A stretch of DNA of 64,000 bases from Adenanthera pavonina (Eukaryota > Streptophyta > Magnoliopsida > Fabales > Fabaceae). Numbering within the stretch: the stretch's first letter is position 1; each line of letters starts with the position of its first letter. The notes below the pieces were generated by a model that worked only from the letters and a program-made list of their open reading frames with translations, had not been told where the DNA came from and made no database searches. This document shows, one piece after another, positions 52,011 to 61,836 of the stretch. The stretch spans positions 21,810,501-21,874,500 of the forward strand of contig JAIVEN010000011.1 in the NCBI GenBank assembly GCA_026686845.1. Reading direction: 5' to 3'. The position numbers and the translations under genes were made by a program.

Positions 52011-52818
52011 CAAAGGTTGAGTTTAGGCGTTCTGTCTTCTTGTCTGCTTTTTGAACATCTAAAAGTTTGAACGCATCAAAACGTCCTATATCCTTTGAGT
52101 TTTGGGGCAAATTATATGTCTATCTTGAAGCTCAGAATTTGTGCTTTCACCTCGTTTTAACAGCATCCCAATCTGAGATTCATGTAAAAAGTTATAGTTA
52201 ATCAGATCCAAGACGTCATCTCCCACTCACCAACATCTGTTTCATTGTTCTCAAATCTCCAAATCTGTCTATAATTTATTTCTTTGGTTCTTGATCATAA
52301 AAAAAAAAGGAGAAAAGAAAGGCCAATAAAACAAATAAAGAGAAAAAGATTTAAGCTTGACCAGCAAGAATCAATCTTGAAATTTGGCTTACCCTTTAAA
52401 TTGATTTATCTTGTGTCTGGTGTGCTAATTCCCATATCTTGGTAAGAAAAGTTTTGATCTTGCTCCATTATTTTTTAACTCCACTTTGAGTCTCTCCTAT
52501 TTGTGTCCAAAGTCCTTGAGTTTTTCCCTCATTTGAATTCTTAAAGGTCCCTTGCTATCTTGAACATTTGATTGCCACTCAAACTAACTTCATTCTCTTG
52601 ATAGGTCATCTGATTCCATTAAGAGCACCATAAGCACCCTATAAGTATGGTAAAAGGCAAGAGAGATTTGTGAGATCATTATTAGAAAAAGCCAATAAAG
52701 AGTACAAACATGAGTGAATTGTTATACAAAAATTGAGTAAAACACATGAGAAGAGGGAGTAAGTTTCCTAACTTTCAATTTCTCTTTGTTTTAATTCTTT
52801 CTACTGGTTCTTGCAACA

Positions 52819-53815
52819 ATGACAAGCAGAGAAAGTGAAGGTGAAGTTGGTCTGAAATTCATGATCAAAGCATTCTGTGATGAACTCAAAAACATCAGAA
52901 ATGATATGGCTGACATGAAATCTGAGATGCGTTGGAAAAAGTCCAGAAGGAGAACCAACGATGAAGAAGAGCATGATTCTGAAATGGTTTCCAACTCAAA
53001 AAGTAAATCTTCCTCCAAGAAAGACAATGATTTAGGAGTTATCAAGCTTAAAATTCCCATATTCCAAGGCAAAATGGATCCTGACTAATACCATGAATGG
53101 GAGAGGAAAGTAGAGGTCATTTTTTAATGTCATAACTACTCAGAAGAAAAGAAAGTGAAACTTGCAGCTATTGAGTTTACTAGCTATACTAGTGTTTGGT
53201 GGGATAAATTACAGCATACTAGAAGAAGCAATGGTTAAGAACCCATCGACACATGGCGTGACGTGAGAACCATCATGCTTAAGAGGCATATCCCTTCCGA
53301 TTACCATCGTGATTTGCATACAAGATTGCAAAAACTTGAACAGGGAACTATAAGCATTGAAGAGAATCATAAAGAGATGGAGATGGCTATGATTCAAGCT
53401 GATGTAAGCAAAGATGAAGAGTAGACAATGGCCCACTTCATTGGTGGATTAAGAACTGAAATCCGAGAAAGAATTGAGCTAGAACATTACTTGGATATGG
53501 AAGAATTGCTTCATAAAGCTATCCACTTGGAGAAGCAATTGAAAAGTAGGAAAACTAACTCTATTCTTTGGAGAACTAATCCTCTCTTCAAGCGAACAGA
53601 GTCAAGAGCAAGAGATGAAGATCAAAACTCCAAATCAGCCCAAAAGAATAAAGACGATGTGAAGACGAAGGCTTTTGCATTTAAAGGTACTTCTGAATCA
53701 AAATCCTCTTCTAAATCTAGTACCTTGCGTTGCTTTAAATGTCAAGGCTTTTGGCATATTTCTGCTCAATGTCCAAACAAAAGAACCATGGTTATCCTTG
53801 ATAATGGGTGAGTTG
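52819..53815 (+). pseudogene. GE gag
   Basis: From ATG at 52819 (MTSRESEGEVGLKFMIKAFC) one frame runs to 53810 with several single stops, at about 53086, 53125, 53236 and 53422. The capsid-like region has KIPIFQGKMDPD, 'YHEWERKVEVIF', TSVWWDKLQ and AHFIGGLRTEIRERIEL. A zinc knuckle CFKCQGFWHISAQC follows at 53730, with CX2CX4HX4C spacing. This is a full-length gypsy Gag layout. Its first half is what N1 and N2 share; its second half and knuckle are what they lack. Confidence 0.87.
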
Positions 53816-54258
53816 AGAGTGAAGATTGTTGTGAAGATTCTGACAATGATCCTCAAGCTTTAGATGATATGCCTCTTTTAGAATCTTGTTCAGATAATGA
53901 ATATACTAATCCTGTACATGGTAATGCACTTGTTACTCAAAGAATTCTCAATGCTCAACCAAAAGATGAGAAAGATGATGATGAGCAAAGAGAAGAGATT
54001 TTCCATACTAGATGCTTCATTCATGACAAGGTATGTAGCTCGGTTATTGATGGTGGTAGTTGTACTAATGTTGCTAGTACTTTACTTGTGGAGAAACTGA
54101 ACTTGCCTACTCTAAAATATCCAAAGCCTTACAATTTGCAATGGCTAACTGATGGTGGTGAGATGAAAGTCACCAAGCAAGTTCAAGTATCATTTACTAT
54201 TAGCAAATACCATGACAAGGTGTTATGCGATATAGCACCTATATATGCATGACATCTA
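53816..54258 (+). pseudogene. GE aspartic protease
   Basis: In the same frame as gag after a TGA (53810), the segment shows an acidic linker, then CFIHDKVCSSVIDGGSCTNVAS at about 54015, the protease active site with DGG in place of Asp-Thr/Ser-Gly. 'YNLQWLTDGGEMKVTKQV' and IAPIYA follow, then a stop before LLLGHPWQ. These are the usual markers of a retropepsin in this lineage. Gag and protease appear to form one polyprotein frame. Confidence 0.82.
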
Positions 54259-54866
54259 CTTTTGGGTCATCCATGGCAAATTGACAGACATGTGACTCAC
54301 GACGGCTATAGAAATTTCTACTCCTTTTTGTTTGAAGGGCGTAACATTGTGCTTAGGCCTCTTAGGCCAATTCAAGCATATGAAGATCAATACAAAATTA
54401 TAAGTGATTATAGAGAGAAAAGAGAAAGAGAGGGGCATGAGAAAGAAAAAGAAGAGAAAGAGAAAGGAAAAATGCAGAAAAATTAAAAGAGTGGAAAGAA
54501 TGTAAGAGAAAAGAAAAAGAGTGCAGGAAAAGAAAAAGAGAGTAAACAAAACAAGAGCTTGAGCTTATTCATTGAAAAATGAGAGGTGAGGAATGCACTA
54601 ATGGCAAGACAAGAAGTCTTTGTGCTTCTGTACAAGGACACCCATTTTTCTACTAACAAGCTTAATACTTCTTTGCCTTCTAGTGTCATATCTCTTTTGT
54701 AGGAATTTGGTGATTTTTTTTGGAAGAAATTCCAAATGGTTTGCCTCCTTTAAGAGGCATAGAATATAGAATTGATTTCATCCCTGGATTTTCCATTCCA
54801 AATAAAACCAGCATATAGAGCCAACCCCGAAGAAACTAAGGAGATCTAAAGACAAGTAGAAGAGCT
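54259..54866 (+). pseudogene. GE linker between protease and reverse transcriptase
   Basis: LLGHPWQIDRHVTHDGYRN continues the protease frame, followed by a Lys/Glu-rich segment (54410-54545) that resembles the basic tail of N2 gag (58041-58200). 'SSVISLL' and 'GFSIPNKTSI'-like frames then lead into the polymerase with several stops. Minus-strand T-rich ORFs here are shadows. Confidence 0.65.
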
Positions 54867-55240
54867 CATGAGAAAAGGCTTTGTGCATGAAAGTTTAAGC
54901 CCTTGTGCTGTACCGGTCATCCTAGTTCCTAGGTTAGATGATATGCTTGATGAATTGCATGGTTCTACATTGTTTTCTAAGATTGATCTTAGAAGTGGTT
55001 ATCATCAAATTCGAATGAAAGAGGGAGATGAATGGAAAACTACATTTAAAATGAAATTTGGACTTTATGAATGGTTGGTAATGCCTTTTGGATTAGCTAA
55101 TGCTCCTAGTACATTCATGAGTCTTATGAATCATGTCTTCTGTTCATTCATAGGAAAGTTTATTGTGGTTTATTTTTATGACATTTTAGTCTATAGCAAG
55201 AATTTAGAAGACTGTTGTGCATTTGCGTGAAGTCTTTAAT
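54867..55240 (+). pseudogene. GE reverse transcriptase with internal deletion and catalytic change
   Basis: The frame 54868-55230 reads MRKGFVHESLSPCAVPVIL, then VPRLDDMLDELHGSTLFSK. The fingers segment normally between these two is deleted in frame. SKIDLRSGYHQIRMKEGDEW, LVMPFGLANAPSTFMSLMNH and VVYFYDILVYSK follow. The catalytic YFDD reads YFYD, losing one Asp. The frame is otherwise well preserved but breaks at 55230. Confidence 0.88.
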
Positions 55241-55985
55241 ACTCTTAGAGCAAATAAGCTTTATGCAAATATTCAAAAGTGTTCCTTTTGCATGCATTCT
55301 GTTGTGTTTCTTGGTTTTGTTGTCAGTGCTCAAGGGATCTAAGTAGATGAGGAAAAGGTTAAAGCAATTCAAGACTGGCCTACTCCAAAGAATGCTAATG
55401 AGGTGAGATCTTTCCATGGCTTATCTAGCTTTTATAGGAGGTTTGTTAAAGATTTTTCATCTACAGCAGCACCTTCGAATGAGTTAGTTAAAAAACATGT
55501 CACATTTAAATGGGGTGAGGCACAAGAGAAAGCTTTCAACACTTTAAAAGAAAAACTCACCAATGCACAACTACTTGTTTTACCAGATTTTAGCAAAGTT
55601 TTTGAGGTTGAGTGTGATGCATCTGGTTTGGGTATTAGAGCTATCTTAATGCAAGATAATAGGCCAATTGCTTACTTTAGTGAAAAGCTTAGTGGTCCAA
55701 ATTTAAACTACTCCATTTATGATAAAGAACTTTATGCCTTACAGAGAACTTTAGAGACTTGACAACATTATCTTTGGTCTAAAAAATTTATCATACATTC
55801 TGATCATGAGAGTTTAAAGTACCTAAAGTCACAAGGTAAGTTGAATAAAAGATATGCCTGATGGTTGGAATTTATTGAGACCTTTCCATATGTGATCAAG
55901 CACAAACAAGGTAAGGAGAACATGGTAGTGGATGCTCTATCTCGCAGGTATACTTTTCTTACTTCTTTACAAACTCCTTGACATA
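55241..55985 (+). pseudogene. GE connection and RNase H
   Basis: After a frameshift, NEVRSFHGLSSFYRRFVKDF (55391) and 'AQEKAFNTLKEKLTNAQLLV' follow. FEVECDASGLGIRAILMQ (55600) holds the first RNase H Asp, and the ELYALQRTLET frame ends in TGA at 55762. A continuing frame shows HSDHESLKYLKSQGKLNKR and VVDALSRRYTFLTSLQT (55925). Integrase should come next but LTR-like sequence begins near 56001. Confidence 0.86.
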
Positions 55986-56000
55986 GACATGTAGATTCTC

Positions 56001-56165
56001 CGATAGAGAACAAGTGAACTCTCAATCACGGAGATCCAATGTGCCCAAAGACCTTCTTCAAGAAGTAGGAGGCCCAATGATAAAAGGTAGGATAAAAGCC
56101 ATGAAAGAGGCCTTGCAAGGATTGGTCCGAGAGCTTAAGGAGAAAGAGCCCATCTATTTGGAAGA
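56001..56165 (+). repeat. GE 3' LTR, first part, with LTR-encoded peptide
   Basis: It starts near 'cgatagagaac', a decayed TGATAGAG-type end, and runs to the N2 duplication (56166-56170). It encodes EVGGPMIKGRIKAMKEALQG and EPIYLEDL in one open frame; the frame resumes after N2 at 61404 (QMKPPSNPKK). This parallels the TRSK/TRAR peptides in the LTRs at 33674 and 48653. Confidence 0.65.
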
Positions 56166-56170
56166 CTTAG
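56166..56170. repeat. Target-site duplication CTTAG of N2 (left)
   Basis: CTTAG is repeated exactly at 61399-61403, on the other side of N2. Confidence 0.88.
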
Positions 56171-57260
56171 TAATGAAAGACCCAAGCGGAACTCGTCCGA
56201 TTGAACCTCCAATGACTCGGAATAAACCACGGATTGTGCTAGAATCAAATTGGACACACGAAATAACAAGAAAACACAAGATAGATGAACACGTTAAACT
56301 AGAAAAATAGGATAATAAATATGGACAAAAATTCAAGAAATAAACAAGGAAGATATGTTAGTCAATGGGATAAGACTCTAAGAAAACATGTCTCTTAGAA
56401 CCCTAGCCTTGGGATGCCACAAAGGAAAACCACTCCTTCGATAAATCTAAGAATTCTCTGAAGAACACAAGGGATACAAGAGAAAAACTCACAAGAAAAG
56501 AACATAAGTTCTAAAAATTCATTCTTATTAATCTCTCCCCCTTAAAAGTACATAGGTGGCTCCTTATATAGATGAACAAGGCAACCAAAACCCTAGGCTA
56601 AACTTAAAAAATGAAATTAAATAAAATATAAAAAATAATCAAATCTAATTTAATCAATCCTAAAGAAGATACCACAATCTAAGTGAAAAAGGAAATAAAA
56701 TATTCCTCAAATCAATTAAAAAGTGGCACCTTTCTTACCAAAACTAATAGAAAATTCTAGAGCCTAAGTTTTAAAATTAGGAAACAACTAAAACTTAATC
56801 TCCAAGACACAATCTTTGACCATAGGACTTATATCTGGAAATTAAATTAAATAAACAAAAATTCCTAATAAAATCATATTAAAAATGTCACTATTCATGG
56901 TCACATGTAGAGCGCATGATGTCTTCAAGTTAGCTCTTCCAAATGGGCTCATTTTGGGTTTGGATCTGGACCTTGTATAGCTAAGAGCATTATCACGCCT
57001 TTGGGCTCCTTTTTTTGGGCTGTAACTTGAACTAAATAAGTGGGCTCCAAAAGTAGCAACTCTTAGATCACTTCATTTAAAAGCTTTTTCCATTGTTTTG
57101 GACTTTGCTCCAATCTTTGGGCTTATCGAGCATTGCAATGGATCTTTTGGGCTCCCAAAATCGCTTTCCATGTTCTTGTTCAGCACCTTGATCAAGTCCT
57201 CTAAGCTCTCCATGCTCCTCTTTGAACTCTTGCAAGACACGCCTAACCATTACTCTATTA
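56171..57260 (-). repeat. N2 3' LTR
   Basis: About 1.09 kb. The minus-strand start TAATAGAGTAATGG follows a GAGGAGGGAGGAAA polypurine tract (about 57261-57275). The LTR end is at 56171 (CTTTCATTA). A minus-strand TATA box (TATATAAGG) lies at 56563-56571. The last codons of the upstream frame continue into the LTR (57400-57077). Confidence 0.87.
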
Positions 57261-57427
57261 TTTCCTCCCTCCTCGAAAGGATTTATCCTCGAATCTCCAT
57301 AACCTACATGGAAGGAAATGGAAATATTAATCGCATCAAAGAGATCGTATGGAGGATACTTACCTTTCAAGCTTAATTGATGTACTACGGCTTTGATCAT
57401 CCTCTCATAAACTTGAATGACATTGTT
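57261..57427 (-). pseudogene. N2: remnant of integrase C-terminus
   Basis: Minus-strand codons read SFHVGYGDSRINPFEEGGNN just before the polypurine tract, matching the pol end of GD (NPF-stop-EGGNN at 48600). So N2 derives from an autonomous CRM-like element by internal deletion or replacement. Confidence 0.7.
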
Positions 57428-58054
57428 CTACCTTGGCTGCAAATTTGTTTTAAATATTCTCCTAAGCTTTTGCAACCAATCTCCAGGATCAAAAATCTTC
57501 CAACCATTATTTCGAACATGTGACTTATGTTCAAGCTTTGGTAGATAAGAAATTGAACTTTTCTTCACACCAAATACACCAATAACCTGCAGCAAATAGC
57601 TAGACACAAACTCGACACAAGAAGAAGACTTAAATGGAACCAAAGCGTTAGGGAAAACGTGAAGGATGGAATTAGGACACAACATGACACAAAAAGACTC
57701 AAAAGGGACTAAGGTGATTACAGGATTATGTGGGAATAAAGATGATGTACAATGATAGAACAAAGATGGAGAAGAAATAGCTAAAGGAAACAAAACACAA
57801 TGACCATGAGATAGAATAGAGGATGTATCAATGATGGGTGAATATGGCACTAAATTATCACAATGTATCTCTTTCACAAGGGACTCATGCAATATGAACT
57901 CATGCAACAAAGATAGGTGATATAATTCAAAGAAATCAAAAACATAATAAGAAGGAAGAAGAAAATACAATGAAGACACATATGAAAGATGAGGAGAAGG
58001 AAGGAGTTTTGTACAAACTACTTCAAGCTCACTTTCACTCTCATTCTTCCTCAA
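57428..58054 (-). CDS. N2 second ORF, 208 residues, unrecognised
   Basis: An uninterrupted frame starts MRKNESESELEVVCTKLL at 58054 and overlaps the end of the gag-derived frame by 14 bases. It is rich in Ser, Leu, Phe and Pro, with hydrophobic stretches (SSLYFLLPSYYVFDFF, HGHCVLFPLAISSPSLFY). Its end, KIFDPGDWLQKLRRIFK, resembles the FEPGDWV-type segment of CRM-like integrase C-termini, so the tail is probably pol-derived. I recognise no domain in the first 180 residues. It could be a remnant, or a downstream product of the element. Confidence 0.5.
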   Translation of the reverse strand: MRKNESESELEVVCTKLLPSPHLSYVSSLYFLLPSYYVFDFFELYHLSLLHEFILHESLVKEIHCDNLVPYSPIIDTSSILSHGHCVLFPLAISSPSLFYHCTSSLFPHNPVITLVPFESFCVMLCPNSILHVFPNALVPFKSSSCVEFVSSYLLQVIGVFGVKKSSISYLPKLEHKSHVRNNGWKIFDPGDWLQKLRRIFKTNLQPR

Positions 58055-58889
58055 ACTCTCTTTTTCTTCTCTTTTTCTTTCTCTTTTTCACTCTTCTCTC
58101 AATCTTCTTTTCACGCACTCTTTTTCTACTCACAACAATTTTCTGGACATTTCCTCTCTTATTACTCTTATTCTTCCACTCTAGCTCGCTCTTCAAGTTT
58201 TCATGGCTTTTACACAAATGATTACATGACAATGATTCATGGGTTATCTTTAATACAAAAGAACTGTTGTTATCATGCCCAATCAAATTAACATCACAAT
58301 CAAAATTTCCAATCACCATATCAATATGCTCAATCTCATCAATGTAATCATATGAACCAATTTCCAATGAAATCATATCATCAACACTACTAGGAATTAG
58401 TATGCTACTATCCAAAGAATTTTCAATCAAATCATTAGCAACATGTAAAGCATTATATTCCTCTAAAAGTTGCACACAACCATGGCTATTAATCTTATAA
58501 GCACAAGCAACTTCATTGTTTTCCACTTGCGCCACATCAAGATTTTCAATTTGCTTATCAAAAGTACAACTAGAATCAAAGCTATCTAATGCAATACTAA
58601 CAACATCTAGCTCAATTTTCTCAAGATTCAGCAAACTATCATGATCAATCCCATTAACACAATTAACATCGTTAAATTCATTGGGATTCTCAAGTTCATC
58701 ACATCTTAAATCATCTACGCTAACACAAGAGATATCATCATTAGAGGTTTGAGAATAAGAGATACCTTCCACATGATCTTCTTTTCCCAAGTGGGAATCA
58801 CATGAATCTTGAGCCAAAAGAACTTCAACCTCTTTGCAATGTTTATCAATAATCTTAGCTCCAAGAGGATGCTCATGCAAATGAGACAA
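58041..58889 (-). CDS. N2 gag-derived ORF: acidic extension and basic tail, 282 residues
   Basis: The frame starts MSHLHEHPLGAKIIDKHC, continuing the Gag front half after a frame break. IELDVVSIALDSFDSSCT, LIENSLDSSILIPSSVDDM and EIGSYDYIDEIEHIDMVIG match N1. The C-terminal 50 residues are strongly basic (RKRVREKKIERRVKKRKK), suggesting nucleic-acid binding or nuclear entry in place of a zinc knuckle. N1 lacks this tail because of its deletion. The acidic region has no counterpart in GE gag. Function is unknown. Confidence 0.65.
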   Translation of the reverse strand: MSHLHEHPLGAKIIDKHCKEVEVLLAQDSCDSHLGKEDHVEGISYSQTSNDDISCVSVDDLRCDELENPNEFNDVNCVNGIDHDSLLNLEKIELDVVSIALDSFDSSCTFDKQIENLDVAQVENNEVACAYKINSHGCVQLLEEYNALHVANDLIENSLDSSILIPSSVDDMISLEIGSYDYIDEIEHIDMVIGNFDCDVNLIGHDNNSSFVLKITHESLSCNHLCKSHENLKSELEWKNKSNKRGNVQKIVVSRKRVREKKIERRVKKRKKKRRKREFEEE

Positions 58890-59379
58890 GGCAAATTTTT
58901 TCTCATGATCGTTTATATCTCACTCCATGTTGCAATAGAAGGCTCTCCTTTAATAGTGCATCGGCACTCCATTCGTTTCCACCAAGCAGCAATATTTTTA
59001 CTAAATCTAAGGTATACATATTGCATCTTTTCCAACTCAGAGTAGTTACAACATTCAAATGCTTGATCAACTATTCTTTCCCACTCCGAGTAAACATCAA
59101 CATCTTTCTTACCATGGAATAGTGGGATCTTTGATTTAATATCCTTAAAAGAAGAAACTTGCTTGTCTCTTTTTGGATGGATTTTTTAATAATTACTTGA
59201 TCGTGCCATTTATGGGGCTCGGAATGAGACTCCATGCTATCCAATTTAGCATTCAACTCATTGATTTGATCATTGAAATCTCTCATTAAAACTTTAAAAT
59301 CAATTGTACTTTCTTTTCTAGCCATACTTAGAACCTGAAATGTGATTAAAAACAAAGAGGAAAGAAATATGGACCTCAC
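58890..59379 (-). pseudogene. N2 gag front half
   Basis: From ATG at 59325 (MARKESTIDFKVLMRDFNDQ) the frame matches N1 to VIIKKS, then shifts (about 59190). Frames beyond still encode an ERVDQAFECCNYSELEKMQ-like stretch and 'GEPSIATWSE' before 58910. An upstream in-frame ATG at 59379 gives MRSIFLSSLFLITFQVLS, which N1 shares. At least two breaks are present. Confidence 0.72.
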
Positions 59380-60544
59380 AAATCACTCTCTCACTTGTTT
59401 CCACTCAAAAAATTTATTAGCACTTGTGTTTTATACAAAAAGATTGGCTTTTTCAATTATGTAAAACACTCATGCCTTTTACCACTTACTTGCTCCCAAT
59501 AGTGCTCTTAATCAATTCCAACAAATCAAAAAGGAGATGTATGATAAGTGGCAATCACAAAGCTAAAGTCCCAAAATTCAAAGTTCTCAAAGAATCTAAA
59601 AAGGGACACCAACAAATCAAAGAAAATCGTACAGCAAAAGGGTACTAGATATTAGCAAAGTCCAGCAAGTTTTTAGAAGAAGAATAGAGGTGTATGCAAA
59701 CTATGATGATGGTGTGATATTATGGAAAAGAGGGAATGGGTTAAAATCTGGATAAAAGAAGTTAGAAAGTAAGAAAAGACACAAACAACAATTTAGGAAA
59801 CTAAGAAAGGAATGAAATAGGAAAGTATTGATATGAATCAAAATAGGAAAAAAAAAATCCCACAAGATCTGAAGCTTGCCAATCAAATGTTGGTTTTAGG
59901 AAATCTCTTATGTGACTTGGGAGGCAAGAACAAGAAAATTTAGGCAACTTTCAGCAACTTGCAACTTAATCAATTCACATTTATGAAACCAACTAACAAT
60001 AGGAAATTAATTGGTAACCAAAAGCTACCAACGTACAATTTAAGTCTTCAATCTATTCAAACACAGATCTGAAAATTTTGTCCAGCCATTATTAATTTCG
60101 AATTTTGCTTTTTTTTTTTAAACTCTATTCTACTCTCTTTTTTCTTAGTAGCAAATCGCAAACTTTTTTTTTAATTTCGGATTTTTTTCACTTTTTTTTT
60201 AAAGGCTGCACCTTTATATGCTCCTTTTCTTTTATGCAGCAATCAAAACAATTTTTTTTATATATATTTTTTCAATTTCTGGATAGAAAACTCCAATTCT
60301 GGAAAAAACAATATATAACAACTAAAAAGAGGAAGAAAGAGCAAATCACAGAGAGGAGAAACAATCCACAAAAGATCACAAGACTAAGACTTGATGGAAA
60401 AGCCACAAACAAAAGACAACAGAAACAAGAAGAACACACCATAAAACACAACAAAGGAGAGACAAGAATCTGGACAGAAGGAAGGGAGGACAAAACAAGG
60501 AGGAAGAAAAGAAAAAGACACACCTTTGAAGCTAGCAAACCAAA
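59380..60544 (-). other. N2 leader
   Basis: A long non-coding leader with homopolymer runs (A-rich at 59840 plus, T-rich at 60110-60270), like N1 37777-39104. The ORFs at 60105-60584 on either strand are low-complexity artefacts. Confidence 0.65.
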
Positions 60545-60556
60545 GCTCTGATACCA
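60545..60556 (-). other. N2 primer-binding site
   Basis: The minus strand reads TGGTATCAGAGC, a perfect tRNA-Met-type site, two bases from the LTR end at 60559. Confidence 0.88.
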
Positions 60557-60558
60557 AA

Positions 60559-61398
60559 TGATGAAAGATCCAAGCAGAACTCATCCAATTGAACCTCCAA
60601 TGATTCGGAATAAATCACAGATGGTGCTAGAATCCAATTGGACACACAAAATAACAAGAAAATACAAGATAGATGAACACGTTAAAGTAGAAAAATAGGA
60701 TAATAAATATGGACAAAAATTCAAGAAATAAACAAGGAAGATATGTTAGTCAATGGGATAAGACCCTAAGAAAACATGTCTCTTACAACCCTAGCCTTGG
60801 GATGCCACAAAGGAAAACCACTCCTTTGATAAGTCTAAGATATTCCTCAAATCAATTAAAAGGTGACACCTTTCTTACCAAAACTAATAGAAAATTCTAG
60901 GGCCTAAGTTTTAAAATTAGGAACCAACTAAAATTTAATCTCCAAGACACAATCTTTGACCATAGGACTTATTTCTAGAAATTAAATTAAAGAAACAAAA
61001 ATTTCTACTAAAATCATATTAAAAATGTCACTATTCATGGTCACATGTAGAACGCATGATGTGTTCAAGTTAACTCTTCCAAATGGGCTCATTTTGGGTT
61101 TGGATCTAGACCTTGTATAGCTAAGAGCATTATCACGCCTTTGGGCTCCTTTTTTTGGGCTGTAACTTGAACTAAATAAGTGGGATCCAAAAGTAGAAAC
61201 TCTTAGATCACTCCATTTAAAGCTTTTTTCATTGTTTAGGACTTTGCTCCAATATTTGGCTTATCGAGCATTGCAATGGATCTTTTGGGCTCCCAAAATT
61301 GCTTTCCATGTTCTTGCTCAGCACCTTGATCAAGTCCTCCAAGCTCTCCATGCTCCTCTTTGAACTCTTGTAAGACACGCCTAACCTTTACTCTATCA
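60559..61398 (-). repeat. N2 5' LTR (internal ~240-bp deletion)
   Basis: It matches the 3' LTR except that the segment equivalent to about 56455-56690, including the TATA box, is missing: 'gataagtctaaga' at 60830 joins directly to 'tattcctcaaatc'. An LTR without its TATA box is unlikely to drive transcription. Confidence 0.87.
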
Positions 61399-61403
61399 CT
61401 TAG

Positions 61404-61836
61404 AGCAAATGAAGCCACCTTCTAATCCAAAAAAAATGATTATTTATTTGGAGGCCCAATTTGAAGATCATAAAGGCCCAACCCAAGTCCAAATAGAAGC
61501 GCTTGATTAAAAGAAGTCATGTGCTTCATTAATGAGTCATGTGACTTTAGGATTAGATTTATTCCTTTTTAATTTATTTTGAATTTTTGTTTTATTTTTT
61601 ATTTGATTTTTTCTAGATTAGATTAGATTAGTTTTGATTTGTTCTCACTTGTATTTATGAGGCCAACTTAAGATTTAATTCAAATTTGAATTTAAAATTA
61701 AAAAAAAAAGATAAGCCTTATCTATAAGGAATCAGTCTCTCAATTGCATTGGGTTGCTTCCGTTGTTTTTTATTATTACTCTAGGTTCTTGAGTTGCCTA
61801 AGACTTATTCTTAGGAGGTTCACCCTACTTCTATCA
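61404..61836 (+). repeat. GE 3' LTR, second part
   Basis: Continues the LTR after the CTTAG duplication. The LTR-encoded frame proceeds through QMKPPSNPKKMIIYLEAQF to a stop near 61509. The remainder is T-rich, and the last ~110 bases match the 5' LTR remnant at 51885-51995, ending TCTATCA. Confidence 0.8.

Larger units (their letters stand above)
56171..61398 (-). mobile_element. N2: gag-only non-autonomous gypsy element (TSD CTTAG)
   Basis: On the minus strand: 5' LTR (61398-60559), primer-binding site, leader, gag-derived ORF (59325 to about 58041), a second ORF (58054-57428), a remnant of the integrase C-terminus, a polypurine tract and a 3' LTR (57260-56171). Both LTRs share their start (TGATAGAG/TAATAGAG), and the body aligns through 'gctaagagcattatcacgcc'. 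No protease, reverse transcriptase, RNase H or integrase core is present. N1 is the second copy. The element splits the GE LTR peptide frame. Confidence 0.9.
51874..61836 (+). mobile_element. GE: CRM-like gypsy element without integrase, interrupted by N2
   Basis: GE has the last 122 bp of a 5' LTR, a primer-binding site, gag, protease, reverse transcriptase and RNase H, then a 3' LTR (about 56001-61836) split by N2 (56171-61398). The LTR ends match: 'ctccctacttctatca' at 51995 and 'caccctacttctatca' at 61836. Integrase is absent; RNase H is followed within about 40 bases by LTR sequence. The gag reading frame is longer and better preserved than in other gypsy copies here. Assignment to a CRM-like chromovirus rests on similarity to GD. 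Confidence 0.83.

Noticed and set aside
60105..60584. ORFs of 148, 88 and 66 residues on both strands
   Set aside because: They lie in the N2 leader with homopolymer runs and oppose each other on both strands; no motif.
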